DNA of 64,000 nucleotides from Pseudovibrio brasiliensis (GTDB lineage Bacteria; Pseudomonadota; Alphaproteobacteria; Rhizobiales; Stappiaceae): NCBI RefSeq assembly GCF_018282095.1, contig NZ_CP074126.1, positions 2,552,501 to 2,616,500 of the forward strand, read 5' to 3'. Shown piece by piece: positions 17,644 to 27,341 of this stretch (position 1 is its first letter; each line of letters starts with the position of its first letter). The notes under the pieces were generated by a model. It saw only the letters and a program-made list of their open reading frames with translations, ran no database searches and was not told where the DNA came from. The position numbers and the translations under genes were made by a program.

Positions 17644-17709
17644 CTTTTAATCAGTAGGTCCACGGTTCGAACCCGTGCGGGCTCACCATTTAACCTCATG
17701 GTATATAAA
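17644..17709 (+). repeat. Attachment-site repeat, tRNA-Lys 3' fragment (right copy)
   Basis: This is an exact copy of 970-1035. Upstream of it there is no D arm or 5' acceptor strand of a tRNA, so it is only the 3' half. It marks the right end of the element that contains the MNIO cluster and the integrase. Beyond it the sequence resembles 1036-1391 with scattered differences. Confidence 0.85.
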
Positions 17710-18007
17710 TAGGTTTAGAAAAGCTCCCCATTAGGAGCGTTTTGAGGTTTTGTAAGCACTGTGTATGCAAATGACTGTGTTTCAGAAACCGTTTTTGACC
17801 TCAAAACCCTCTCATTTCCACTTATAATTTAGCTTTGGAAAAACTGTGAATGTCGTCATAGTTGTCAGCAAACGAACAAGTCACTTGGGTTGACAGATTG
17901 CAGAGTTGAAAACGAGCTGTCACAAGTCGTCAGAGCCTCAAGTCGAGCTTACCAAACCACGCACCTGTCAAGCCTAGATATCACTCGACCAAAGTGTGGT
18001 TTTATCG

Positions 18008-18056
18008 CCTTCTTGTAATCAGGGAATCGCGGGTTCGATCCCTGCTGCCGGCACCA
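18008..18056 (+). pseudogene. tRNA-Thr(TGT) 3' fragment, second copy
   Basis: CTTGTAATCAGGGAATCGCG, then GGTTCGATCCC and TGCTGCCGGCACCA match the 3' half of tRNA-Thr(TGT), with the normal GCCGGC acceptor strand (the copy at 1344 has GCCGAC). No 5' half precedes it. It follows the tRNA-Lys fragment at the same distance as the copy at 1344 follows the intact tRNA-Lys, so both lie in a ~410-base imperfect direct repeat. Confidence 0.7.
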
Positions 18057-18088
18057 CTCTTCTCCTTGATTTATCAAGGAAATTTCAA

Positions 18089-18110
18089 AGCCTCCCTCGA
18101 GAGGCTTTTT
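18089..18110 (+). terminator. Terminator after the second tRNA-Thr fragment
   Basis: AGCCTC and GAGGCT pair around a short loop and are followed by TTTTT. Confidence 0.65.
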
Positions 18111-18562
18111 GCTTTTCTGGCTTTTGTCAGCATATGGTAAGCAAATGGGCGTTTTGGTAAGCAGGATTTCGCCCCTCCTACCCCCTCCATATTCTCATTC
18201 AACTTAATACTGAAAAAGCTGTGAATGCCGTCACTAGCCGTCAGAGGCAAGGTGTTCTGTGACGTTCTTTGAAGCGAGTGCTGACAGTTGGTTGTCAATG
18301 TTGTCTGGCTTGCCTTTTCTTTGCTTCCACGAGCGAACTCCCCTACTCATAGGTTTAACAATCGATGCTTATAAAAGTGTTGGCTATGTTATGTTTTACT
18401 CTCAGATGGCTACCCAGCACGATCAAGCAACATTCTTCTTCTACCTTCAAAAGCTTGCTCACCATATCCATGCCTGCGTTGCAACTGTAACTTTTTTTAT
18501 GCTCCATTTAACTCGAACTGATTAAGTACTTTCAAACTAAGTTTCAGGACCTACACTTCACA
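18111..18562. other. Non-coding stretch before the Mrr-like pseudogene
   Basis: About 450 bases. They contain the fifth copy of the recurring motif (18125-18149) and a GAAAAAGCTGTGAATGCCGT segment related to 1165 and 17838. No gene is convincing. Confidence 0.45.
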
Positions 18563-19335
18563 ATGATTACAGAAAAAGACCCGGAAAATTGGCGGGACTT
18601 GCATGATTGGTGCGCACAAATTCTCCAAGAATGTGGTTGGGAGGCAAAGACCGAAATCAAAGTTGAGCTAGTCAGAGGGAAAGCTGAAATTGATGTCTTT
18701 GCAGTTGAGAATGTTATGGGGCGCAAGTACAAAATTGCTGTAGAGTGCAAGAATTAGTCCACCCCAGTTCCACAAGCCGTCATTCATAGCTTTAGAACTG
18801 TGACAGCAGATTTTGGAGCCAATGTTGGCTACATCATTTCTAAAGCTGGCTTTCAAAGTGGTGCATTTGAAGCATCAGAACTTACCAACATTAAATTGAT
18901 GACTTGGAAAGAGTTTCAATTAGAGTTTGAAGAGCAATGGTATTGGCAGCATCTCACCAAACAAGTTAAGCAGCAGCTTGAACCAATACTATATATTTAG
19001 ACCCTATACCTGCAATGGCTCATTGGGACATGTATCTGGATGATGAGCAAGTCGAGCGTTTAATTAAGATGTATCACGCTCATCAACCTTTAGCCCTACT
19101 GATAATGAAGCTCGCACCCGTTATGGCAAAATTTAATGGACATAAAGGCCTAAAGTTAGAGCTCCCACTCAGTGCCAGCGAGCAGGATTATTCAGACCTA
19201 CCAGTTTCACTCATTTCTAGAACTGGATATCGAGAGCTTCTAACTGAATACTGCACTCCAATTTTGGAGGAGTTTTGGCATTTCAAAGATGTTGCTCTGT
19301 CGCGAAAAAAGGCTAACCATCCAACTTTTCGATAA
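18563..19335 (+). pseudogene. Mrr-like restriction endonuclease, broken by a stop and a frameshift
   Basis: The reading frame from ATG 18563 encodes WRDLHDWCAQILQECGW, later EIDVFAVE and IAVECKN. These fit the E...D...ECK catalytic core of Mrr-type nucleases, which cut modified DNA. A TAG at 18755 stands where relatives usually have Trp (ECKNW), so a single TGG-to-TAG change is likely. The frame then continues with STPVPQAVIHSFRTVTADFG and SKAGFQSGAFEAS, typical of the family, to 19000. The C-terminal part (YLDPIPAMAHWDMYLDDEQ) continues in another frame from about 18985, implying a frameshift. An IS110 element follows directly. The gene is therefore dead unless readthrough occurs. Confidence 0.7.
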
Positions 19336-19339
19336 AGCA

Positions 19340-20480
<1,141 letters not shown>

Positions 20481-20481
20481 G

Positions 20482-20521
20482 AAAAAGAGGCTGGAACATC
20501 ATACAGGATGCTCCAGCCTCT
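20482..20521 (-). terminator. Terminator of the small gene at 20604
   Basis: On the minus strand AGAGGCTGGA pairs with TCCAGCCTCT and TTTTTC follows. It stands about 80 bases past the stop of the 20604-20867 gene. Confidence 0.7.
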
Positions 20522-20603
20522 CAATGTATAAGGCCTGAGAAGCATCACGCTTCCCAAGCCAAAATATTCCGCGAGAGGCAAAGCCCCTTTACATTCCGCG
20601 TTC

Positions 20604-20867
20604 TTAGTCTTTGGAGATTTCCAGCGCGCAAGGTTCGAGCAGCTCGGAGATTTTCTCGCTACTTCCCTGCACATCTTCAATGTGATTACGCACAGTATCA
20701 AACAGCGTCAGCAACGCTTCATATTCCTGTGTGTGCTCCATGCGCTCACTCAGAACCACACTCATGGAATAAACTAGATTTTTGAGGTGGTTGGCTGAGA
20801 GGCTAAGCTGATCCACTTCATTGCGAAGGGACGTATGGGCACATTTCTCTTTACCAGTATCAGTCAT
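20604..20867 (-). CDS. Small hypothetical protein with helical content
   Basis: 87 residues from ATG 20867 (GAGGG six bases upstream), rich in Leu, Glu and Ser, with a predicted helical heptad character (VDQLSLSANHLKNLVYS, YEALLTLFDTVRNHIEDV). It has no signal peptide or membrane segment and no family I recognise. A good terminator follows, which supports a real gene. The left end of an IS3-family element (20899) lies only 32 bases before the start codon, so the native promoter was probably displaced. Confidence 0.55.
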   Translation of the reverse strand: MTDTGKEKCAHTSLRNEVDQLSLSANHLKNLVYSMSVVLSERMEHTQEYEALLTLFDTVRNHIEDVQGSSEKISELLEPCALEISKD

Positions 20868-20898
20868 TTCAAGCCCTCTACTTTGGGCTTTGAAGAAC

Positions 20899-21767
20899 TG
20901 AGCCTCCCCCAAAGAAGTGATCCACGTTTATGATTAGGAGAACGGAGGATCAGATATGAGAACCAAGCGACCTAAGCCAGAGGAAATAGTTGTTAAGCTA
21001 CGGCAGGTTGAAGTCCTGACGGGGCAAGGAGTGTCACGCATTGACGCAATCCGTCAGATCGGGGTGACTGAACAAACCTATTACCGGTGGAAGAAGAAAT
21101 ACGGTGGTATGGGCACAGAACAACTCAAAGAGCTGAAACGTCTGCAGAAAGAAAATGAGCGATTGCACCGAGCGGTTTCTGATCTGACATTGGATAAGCT
21201 GATCCTTACCCAGGCTGCCAAGGGAAACTTTTAAGCCCGTCCCGTCGCCGGGCCTACATCAATCACATACGCAGCGAAATAAAAGTTTCTGAACGTCGTG
21301 TTTGCCGCGTTCTGGGCCAACATCGCTCAACGCAGCGCCGCATACCCAAAGGGCGCGCGGATGAAGATCGCCTGGTGGCGGATATGATTGAGTTGGCCCG
21401 TCAGTATGGACGATACGGCTACCGACGGATTGCTGCACTCTTGAGACAGGCAGGCTGGCAGGCGAATGACAAACGTGTTGAACGCCTGTGGCGGCGGGAG
21501 GGGCTGAAGGTTCCAATGAAGCAACCAAAGAAGGGTAGGCTCTGGCTTAATGATGGGTCATGCGTCCGACTGCGACCTCAGTATCGCAATCATGTATGGT
21601 CCTACGACTTTGTACATCATCGCACAGAGGATGGTCGGGCTTTCAGAGCATTGAATATACTGGATGAATACAGCCGTGAGTGTCTCGCCATCCGCGTTGA
21701 GCGAAAGCTGAACTCAAGCGATGTCATCGACATGCTGACGGACCTGTTCATCCTGCGAGGTCCACCT
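20899..21767 (+). mobile_element. IS3-family element, truncated (identical to the copy at 31363)
   Basis: It starts with the terminal sequence TGAGCCTCCCCCAAAGAAGT. From there to GGTCCACCT at 21767 it matches the complete copy at 31363-32580 (minus strand) apparently base for base. The 3' part of orfB and the other end are missing. At the break it joins a second, related element in opposite orientation. Confidence 0.85.
20956..21234 (+). CDS. IS3-family transposase OrfA
   Basis: 92 residues. The N-terminal helix-turn-helix ([27 protein letters not shown]-type) is followed by a leucine-zipper-like helix ([14 protein letters not shown]). Its start follows GGAGGATCAGAT. It is identical to the OrfA at 32245-32523. 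In IS3 elements OrfA is fused to OrfB by -1 frameshifting to make the active transposase. Confidence 0.9.
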   Translation: MRTKRPKPEEIVVKLRQVEVLTGQGVSRIDAIRQIGVTEQTYYRWKKKYGGMGTEQLKELKRLQKENERLHRAVSDLTLDKLILTQAAKGNF

Positions 21768-21788
21768 ATATCCGTTCTCCCAGGGTGA
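21231..21788 (+). pseudogene. IS3-family OrfB, 3'-truncated
   Basis: The frame -1 to orfA opens at 21231 ([16 protein letters not shown]) and continues through the HTH_21 region and the first catalytic Asp (WSYDFVHH). It breaks off after FILRGPP, before the second Asp (SDNGPEF) and the Glu. The last few codons come from the neighbouring element. It cannot make an active transposase. Confidence 0.85.
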
Positions 21789-22352
21789 TCCAGGCTCAAT
21801 GTAAGCCGTCTTAGCTCCGACAGCCTTGATCCAGTTCCTGACGGTTTCAGCGATGAACTCGGGGCCATTGTCCGACCTGATATAGGTGGACCGCGCAGGA
21901 TGAACAGGTCTGTCAAAGTGTCAATAACCTCGGTCGAGTTCAACTTTCGCTTCACCCGGATAGCCAAACATTCCCGGCTGTGCTCATCTAGGATGTTGAG
22001 TGTTCTGAAGGCCCTGCCGTCGTCAGTTCGATGATGTACGAAGTCGTAGGACCAAACATGGTTGCGATACTCAGGGCGTAGACGGACACACGATCCATCA
22101 TTGAGCCAGAGCCGCCCCTTCTTTTGCTATTTCATGGGCACTTTAAGCCCCTCACGTCGCCATAAACGCTCAACCCGCTTGTCGTTGATCAGCCATCCTG
22201 CGTCTCTCAACAAGGCAGCAATCCGACGGTAGCCATACCGACCATACTGACGCGTCAGCTCAATCATATCCGCGATCAGGTGTTATTCATCAGCACGCCC
22301 ACGTGGCACCCGTCGCTGCGTTGATCGATATAGGCTCGCCTACGTAAGGGGC
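21779..22352 (-). pseudogene. IS3-family OrfB remnant (second element)
   Basis: Reverse-strand text encodes pieces of OrfB such as the RVKRKLNSTEVIDTLTDLF segment and the SDNGPEF region, but in different frames and with the C-terminus missing. Confidence 0.7.
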
Positions 22353-22631
22353 TCAGAAGTTTCCCGATGCCACTTCCTTCAAAATCAGCTTTTCCAACGT
22401 AAGGTCTGAAACCGTACGCCGCAGGTGCTCCTTCTCTTTTTGAAGCCGCTTCAGTTCCTTGAGCTGTTCTGCGCCTATTCCGCCATACTTCTTCTTCCAG
22501 CGATAATAGGTTTGTTCCGTCACACTGATCTGTCTGATAGCATCAATCCGAGCCATACCTTGCCCCGTCAGAACTTCAACCTGACGTAACTTCACGACAA
22601 TCTCTTCCGCCTTAGGTCTCTTAATCGCCAT
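22353..22631 (-). CDS. IS3-family transposase OrfA (second element)
   Basis: 92 residues, similar to the OrfA at 20956 with conservative changes ([28 protein letters not shown] at the end). The frame is intact, but its OrfB partner is decayed, so it is a remnant. Confidence 0.85.
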   Translation of the reverse strand: MAIKRPKAEEIVVKLRQVEVLTGQGMARIDAIRQISVTEQTYYRWKKKYGGIGAEQLKELKRLQKEKEHLRRTVSDLTLEKLILKEVASGNF

Positions 22632-22688
22632 CCTTGGTCCCCCGCTTTCCTAACTATAGAGGCGGACCACTTCAAAGGTGGAGGCTCA

Positions 22689-23671
22689 TCTCTAGTGTTG
22701 CATTCTTAGCTGCACATCGATAACTACCAACTTAAGCACGTGCTATGTCCAACTCACCGTAGTAAAGCGCAGTTTCATCTCCTTGGAGACACACATTTGT
22801 AACCCAAAAACTCGAGCATTGTAAGTGATGTAGCTCAAATCTCAAGCGACCTGAATAGTTGATCTTAATGCTTTCTTAAGCAGCTTGCATAAGCGCCGGT
22901 AGAAGCTAGGCGGGTTTGTTCCTTTTCTACTTAGGGAGCGCTTAGGAAAACCACTACCTTCGCTTTTGAAGCTTGCCGTATAGCCTAAAGCAAAGTGTCT
23001 TATAACTTTTTTGCGTTGTGGGCATGTTGTTCTTCAAATACTTAGTCACCGATGACATCAAAATGATAAGCGCAGAGTCCGGTTCTGTTATCGCCAATTT
23101 TATAGGAGAAAGAAGAACAATAGCCTGAGCGGTTAGCTTTGGCATGGGAGAGATGCCAGTTAGCAACTTGATGACACCCCCTTGTTGTCAGGAATCGAAG
23201 AAGTACCCAATGACTTCGCTTGCAGGAGTGGTCCTATCTATAGTTCTAAGGAGCCTCTACTTATTTACCTTGGCATTTCTCCCAAATTACTCCTTAGTTA
23301 TTTTTAGGCTACCTTTTCAGAGTGGAACACTGAGAAATGTTAGATCACAACATCTCAGCAACACTGCGTTGACCGTAGTATTAATGTCGATAATTCACAT
23401 AAAACTAAAATTACTTAGATTAATTAACGTATAGTCTGCAGCAATATAGCATTAAAATCATTTATGTTGTTAACATTACAAGGGCAATATACTCATTTGT
23501 CGCACTTTTACTTAAGGGCGGCAATATTTAGATCTTATTCTTTAAATAAGTAATCCCTCCCTTAAGTTGAACAGATCTTCAAAAAGCTGGAACGGCGTAT
23601 TCTGCTGCGTGCTTACAAGACGTTGCCTACGTCATTTCACAGCTGGTGTGTTTTCTTGAAAGGATTATCCC
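22689..23671. other. Non-coding stretch before the secreted repeat protein
   Basis: Nearly 1 kb, AT-rich especially at 23400-23560. The open frames at 22954-23166 and 23144-23434 have no recognisable family. The last ~200 bases presumably hold the promoter of the gene at 23672. Confidence 0.4.
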
Positions 23672-24916
23672 TTGCTACGAAATCTTTTGACTGCTGCAAG
23701 CTTTACGCTCGTAGCACAAGCCTTAGTTGCATTCCCTGTGCAAGCCGACTCCGCTCATCAAAACGAGGAAGAAGCGAGTTGGGTAAACTGCGCTGATGAA
23801 GGCAAACACTGTTATCCCGACAGCGACGGTATCGTCACTATGCGGTACGGTGAGGGAGACAATTATACCTACATCCTCACTCAGGGGTTGGATAGAATTT
23901 CCTGCAATAACTTCTGGGGTAACCCATCGGACGGTCAAAATAAGAAATGCGCCTATACGACAGCGAACCTACTGAAAGTTGCACCAGAGGGAAGCTATTC
24001 TGACGTTGCCAAACAAGGAGAAACGTTCAGTCTGCCGGATACAGGTAAGATGCACTGGATCCGATATGGCAGCGGCAACGTGTGGATGTACACGGTAATG
24101 TCCGGTGATGGAAAGCAAACCGTGGACTGCTCCAACGATTACTTCAACTATAATCCAAGCGACGGCACCACCAAGGTGTGTCAGTACAGTAAGGATGCAT
24201 ATTACACGCTTTCGAACGACGAAACGCTGACAGAGTGTGCGACCGAAGGACAAAACTGCACTCCAAAAGTCGGTGATGTGGTTCTCATGCGTTATGGGAC
24301 TGACAATCAATATGATTGGCGCTTTATGCATTCAGCAGACAATATTTATGAGTGCAATAATGAGACTTTTGGGCCTAATCCGATCCACGAAACCAAGCGT
24401 TGTTATTGGATGGCTGTCGCACCATCTGCGACCAGCACATTCGGGCTCTGGTCAAAAGTCGAGTCTTGTCAGGGTCAAGGATGTACGATTTCGAAACAAC
24501 TCTCTATCGGCACCTCGCATACTAACACCTGGTCCACGACGGCAGAATGGACGTCCACAGTTACAGAATCCGTAGAGGAAAGTTTTGAAGTCCTCGGCGC
24601 TGGTGGCAAGGTGAGCGAACAGGTGTCGATGAGTTTTGCATTGTCAGAGAACTTCCAAACAGCACTGTCGCAGTCTGTGACTGACACCTTTACCGCCACA
24701 TGCAATCCAGACAAACATGCCACTAATCGCGTACTTTTCCAGTTTCAGACAAACACAACCGAAAGCTGTCTGGAGAATGGAAGTTGTTCAGGAGCCACCT
24801 ACACGCAAGACTATGCCTGCATTTCTAACCCGCCAGCAGGCTATGGCGGTCCGCAATGCGTTCCAGGCTATTGCAGAGAAGATGACCCACTCTGCCTAGA
24901 GCCTTGTGCTGAGTGA
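23672..24916 (+). CDS. Secreted protein: three Cys repeats plus a possible aerolysin-like domain
   Basis: 414 residues from TTG 23672, preceded by AAAGGATT. A signal peptide (LLTAASFTLVAQALVAF, cleavage near VQA-DSA) leads to three ~75-residue repeats. Their shared pattern is (M/I)RYG...Y......I.C.N..F..NPSDG..K.C.Y; the middle repeat has lost some cysteines. The C-terminal ~150 residues are rich in alternating Ser/Thr and hydrophobic residues (SIGTSHTNTWSTTAEWTSTV and LSQSVTDTFTATC). This is how the membrane-inserting strands of aerolysin/ETX-MTX2 pore-forming proteins look. A short Cys-rich tail follows. It could be a secreted toxin with a carbohydrate-binding head. The domain match is by pattern only. 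It is alone in its transcription unit. Confidence 0.6.
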   Translation: MLRNLLTAASFTLVAQALVAFPVQADSAHQNEEEASWVNCADEGKHCYPDSDGIVTMRYGEGDNYTYILTQGLDRISCNNFWGNPSDGQNKKCAYTTANLLKVAPEGSYSDVAKQGETFSLPDTGKMHWIRYGSGNVWMYTVMSGDGKQTVDCSNDYFNYNPSDGTTKVCQYSKDAYYTLSNDETLTECATEGQNCTPKVGDVVLMRYGTDNQYDWRFMHSADNIYECNNETFGPNPIHETKRCYWMAVAPSATSTFGLWSKVESCQGQGCTISKQLSIGTSHTNTWSTTAEWTSTVTESVEESFEVLGAGGKVSEQVSMSFALSENFQTALSQSVTDTFTATCNPDKHATNRVLFQFQTNTTESCLENGSCSGATYTQDYACISNPPAGYGGPQCVPGYCREDDPLCLEPCAE

Positions 24917-24928
24917 TAAACACCTGAA

Positions 24929-24955
24929 AGGCGGCGTATTTATCTTGCGCCGCCT
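24929..24955. terminator. Hairpin between converging genes
   Basis: AGGCGGCG and CGCCGCCT pair around 11 bases, between the stop codons of the secreted protein and the LysR gene. There is no strong T run. Confidence 0.45.
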
Positions 24956-24998
24956 CTCCAGTTAAAAGCAAAGTTCGAGCAGGAAATCAGCTGCAGTC

Positions 24999-25922
24999 TT
25001 AAAGCTGCCGTTCCATGCGTTGCTTTTCTTGTGACAATCCCTCGCGCAGCTTCTCAATTAAGAACTCGGCTTGCGGAGTAAGAACACGGCCCTGGATCCG
25101 ATTAACACAGACGTTGTAGTCCATGGATACATCTAGGGGCAAAACTTTGATAGCGGCGTCTTTCGGCGGATGAAAGGCTGTGATCATATCAAGGATACTC
25201 AAGCATTCTAATGAATCTACGAGTAATGGTAGTTGGCTGGGCGCTTCCGCGCTGATCCTGGTATCTGGAACAACGCCCACATGCTCCAGGGTTCTTAAAA
25301 TGAGCTTACCATACAATGTTGAATCTGAGGGCAAAATGCTTGGGTACTTGCCAAAATCAGAAACTGAAACTTTCTTCTGCGTTGCAAGTTCATGGGTTAC
25401 TGGCATGACAGCCACCATCCGCAAGGTGGTCAAAACCTCACTTTCAATATCTGGATGAGGAAGCTTAGGAGTTCCTATCCCAAGATCAATTTCCCCTCTG
25501 CGCAGTTTCCAAATCTGAGTATCGCGCCCTCCAACAGAAACAATCAGATTTATATCTGGCCAGCGATCTCTCACGGCCCGGATAGCATCACTGAAGAGGC
25601 GCAGCTGTGCACCAGGTACAACAATCATCACCCTGAGAACTTGCTCACTACCGCGACGCAAAGATTGGACAGACTGGTCAATATGCTCCAGCTGATCAAA
25701 CATACCTTTACATTCTTGATAGAGTGCATTTGCTTCTACGGTTGGTCGCAAGCGCCCTTTCTCGTTAACGAAGAGATCAAATCCCAGAGTGCGCTGAAAA
25801 TTACTGATATGCTTGCTGACAGTGGGCTGCGCAAGTTTAAGCTCTGATGCTGCCTGAGTAAGACTTCCACTCTCATAGATGGCTCGAAAGATCTCAAGCC
25901 TTTGAATGGTCAATGTACTCAA
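24999..25922 (-). CDS. LysR-family transcriptional regulator
   Basis: 307 residues. The N-terminal winged helix-turn-helix (LEIFRAIYESGSLTQAASEL and AQPTVSKHISNFQRTLG) is standard, followed by a type-2 periplasmic-binding-like effector domain (residues ~90-295). The start is TTG 25922, seven bases after GGAGG. LysR proteins often control a divergent gene; here the next gene on that side (26552) is 630 bases away. The regulated pathway and effector are unknown, but the sensor/MFS/binding-protein module to the right is the obvious candidate. Confidence 0.92.
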   Translation of the reverse strand: MSTLTIQRLEIFRAIYESGSLTQAASELKLAQPTVSKHISNFQRTLGFDLFVNEKGRLRPTVEANALYQECKGMFDQLEHIDQSVQSLRRGSEQVLRVMIVVPGAQLRLFSDAIRAVRDRWPDINLIVSVGGRDTQIWKLRRGEIDLGIGTPKLPHPDIESEVLTTLRMVAVMPVTHELATQKKVSVSDFGKYPSILPSDSTLYGKLILRTLEHVGVVPDTRISAEAPSQLPLLVDSLECLSILDMITAFHPPKDAAIKVLPLDVSMDYNVCVNRIQGRVLTPQAEFLIEKLREGLSQEKQRMERQL

Positions 25923-26551
25923 TTACCCTCCTCCGCCTCATAGCTAATAACTATAGGGCCTTCAATTTCTTTTTGTTGCGGTGGTCTAATGAGTTGCTTA
26001 CTCACAGTCCGTAGTTTTACTAGAGCGCAAAATGGAAATGGAAAGAAGCGAATGTAATGAGCGATCATAAGTAACGAGAGACCACAATTCGCGTTACATT
26101 TAATCTCCGTGTCTAAGTCGAGCTTTCGATGGTGTGCACTTCGGACTGAGAGATCTAAATTCTAACTTGATGAAAGTCAACAATGTCGAGATTAACTTTG
26201 ATGCTGCAATGTATTAATGGGTTAGAATTTAATATTATATCCTAATGAATGGCGTTTTTACGCAATGAATATTGCAGATCAAATAACGCGCTTTAATATA
26301 TTATTAGGTGTGTACTTTGCTGTGTGCGCAATGAATTTCATTGCATCAATATCACATGTAAAACTCCAGTGTAATACTCACTCCCCTAACGGGTAGTAGT
26401 GCCGTGGCTTATCAAATTGATGCACGGCCACTCCACACAACTAAAACGACATCCAGTGAACTGCTGCACTTCAGGTGGGCCTCCACGCAGATCATCAAGT
26501 GAACATCTCAGATCTGATTTACACGTGGCGACAAGATTGAGAACTTAATTT
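25923..26551. promoter_or_regulatory. Long divergent intergenic region
   Basis: 630 AT-rich bases between the LysR gene and the sensor-MFS module. It must hold promoters in both directions. I see no clear RNA gene. The LysR ribosome site (GCGGAGGAGGG) is at its left edge. Confidence 0.45.
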
Positions 26552-27337
26552 ATGGATACTCAAATGCTCTCTGGCATGAGATCGCGAGTTGTTGCTTCAA
26601 CACTTGCGGTTATCGCCGTGATGCTTACGCTCCAGAGTGCTTTAAGCTTACTTAAGTTTCGAACTCTGGCTGTCGAGGCAACATCATCTCGGTTGCAAGT
26701 CACCGCCAGCGCTATTGATGTGGTTATCCGGCGTGCGGAAGCTGTCGGCCTTGGTATGCATGAAATATCTGACTTGGACGCGTTGATCGAACGCGAGCGC
26801 CTGCGCGATCCAAAGATACATCAAATTCTTCTCTTAGATCTTCAGGGCACTACTCTGGCTCGTTCCGGGGGGCGCAATGTCTTGCAAGAAGACATGAATG
26901 AGGTTCTGCCTCGTGTTCTGACGAGTGATGATAAAACCATAACACATGAAAGTGGGGAGTATCTGTACGCAGGCCGCATTCTGCGCGATTCATCAAACTC
27001 CATTATGGGCGCTATTTTAATCTCAGAGCATACTGATGAGCTGTCAGCAAAGGTAAGGGACACATGGTCCCGTCTCACCTTTATGTATCTGGGCATTTTT
27101 GCAATCGTTGCAATTTCGATAAGCCTTTTCTCCTTGCTCCAATTACATGCTCGCAAGTCTTATTTCAGGAAGTCTGGCAAGGCTGACCTTGGAACCCTTG
27201 ATCCTAGGAGTGCTGATGAGCTGCAAAAGCAGATATCGAAGGGCAAGAAGGTGCAGGAAACAGCGCTACTAGACCTATCGAATCTGTCTAACGTGAGTGC
27301 AGTTATCAAACAGAGCGATCAGCTTGGGGAGCGTTGA
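26552..27337 (+). CDS. Membrane sensor-like protein without an output domain
   Basis: 261 residues. A first membrane helix (residues ~14-35, VVASTLAVIAVMLTLQSAL) is followed by a ~130-residue periplasmic part (ILLLDLQGTTLARSGG and GEYLYAGRILRD look like a PAS/Cache-like fold). A second helix follows (~175-198, FMYLGIFAIVAISISLFSLL) and a short cytoplasmic tail. No kinase, cyclase or HAMP domain follows. Its stop lies four bases before the start of the next gene, so it probably acts together with the similarly built N-terminus of that protein, perhaps as a heteromeric ligand sensor. Confidence 0.65.
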   Translation: MDTQMLSGMRSRVVASTLAVIAVMLTLQSALSLLKFRTLAVEATSSRLQVTASAIDVVIRRAEAVGLGMHEISDLDALIERERLRDPKIHQILLLDLQGTTLARSGGRNVLQEDMNEVLPRVLTSDDKTITHESGEYLYAGRILRDSSNSIMGAILISEHTDELSAKVRDTWSRLTFMYLGIFAIVAISISLFSLLQLHARKSYFRKSGKADLGTLDPRSADELQKQISKGKKVQETALLDLSNLSNVSAVIKQSDQLGER

Positions 27338-27341
27338 CGTG

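Larger units (their letters stand above)
21768..22688 (-). mobile_element. Second IS3-family element, truncated, opposite orientation
   Basis: It is related to but clearly distinct from the 20899 element (roughly 80-85% by eye). Its orfA end lies at 22688 (GGAGGCTCA, the mirror of the other element's terminus). Its orfB runs left and ends at the ENGY codons (GAGAACGGATAT) at the junction near 21768-21779. The orfB frame is broken in several places, for example around 21960 and 22120. Together with the first element it forms a head-to-head chimera. Confidence 0.75.
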
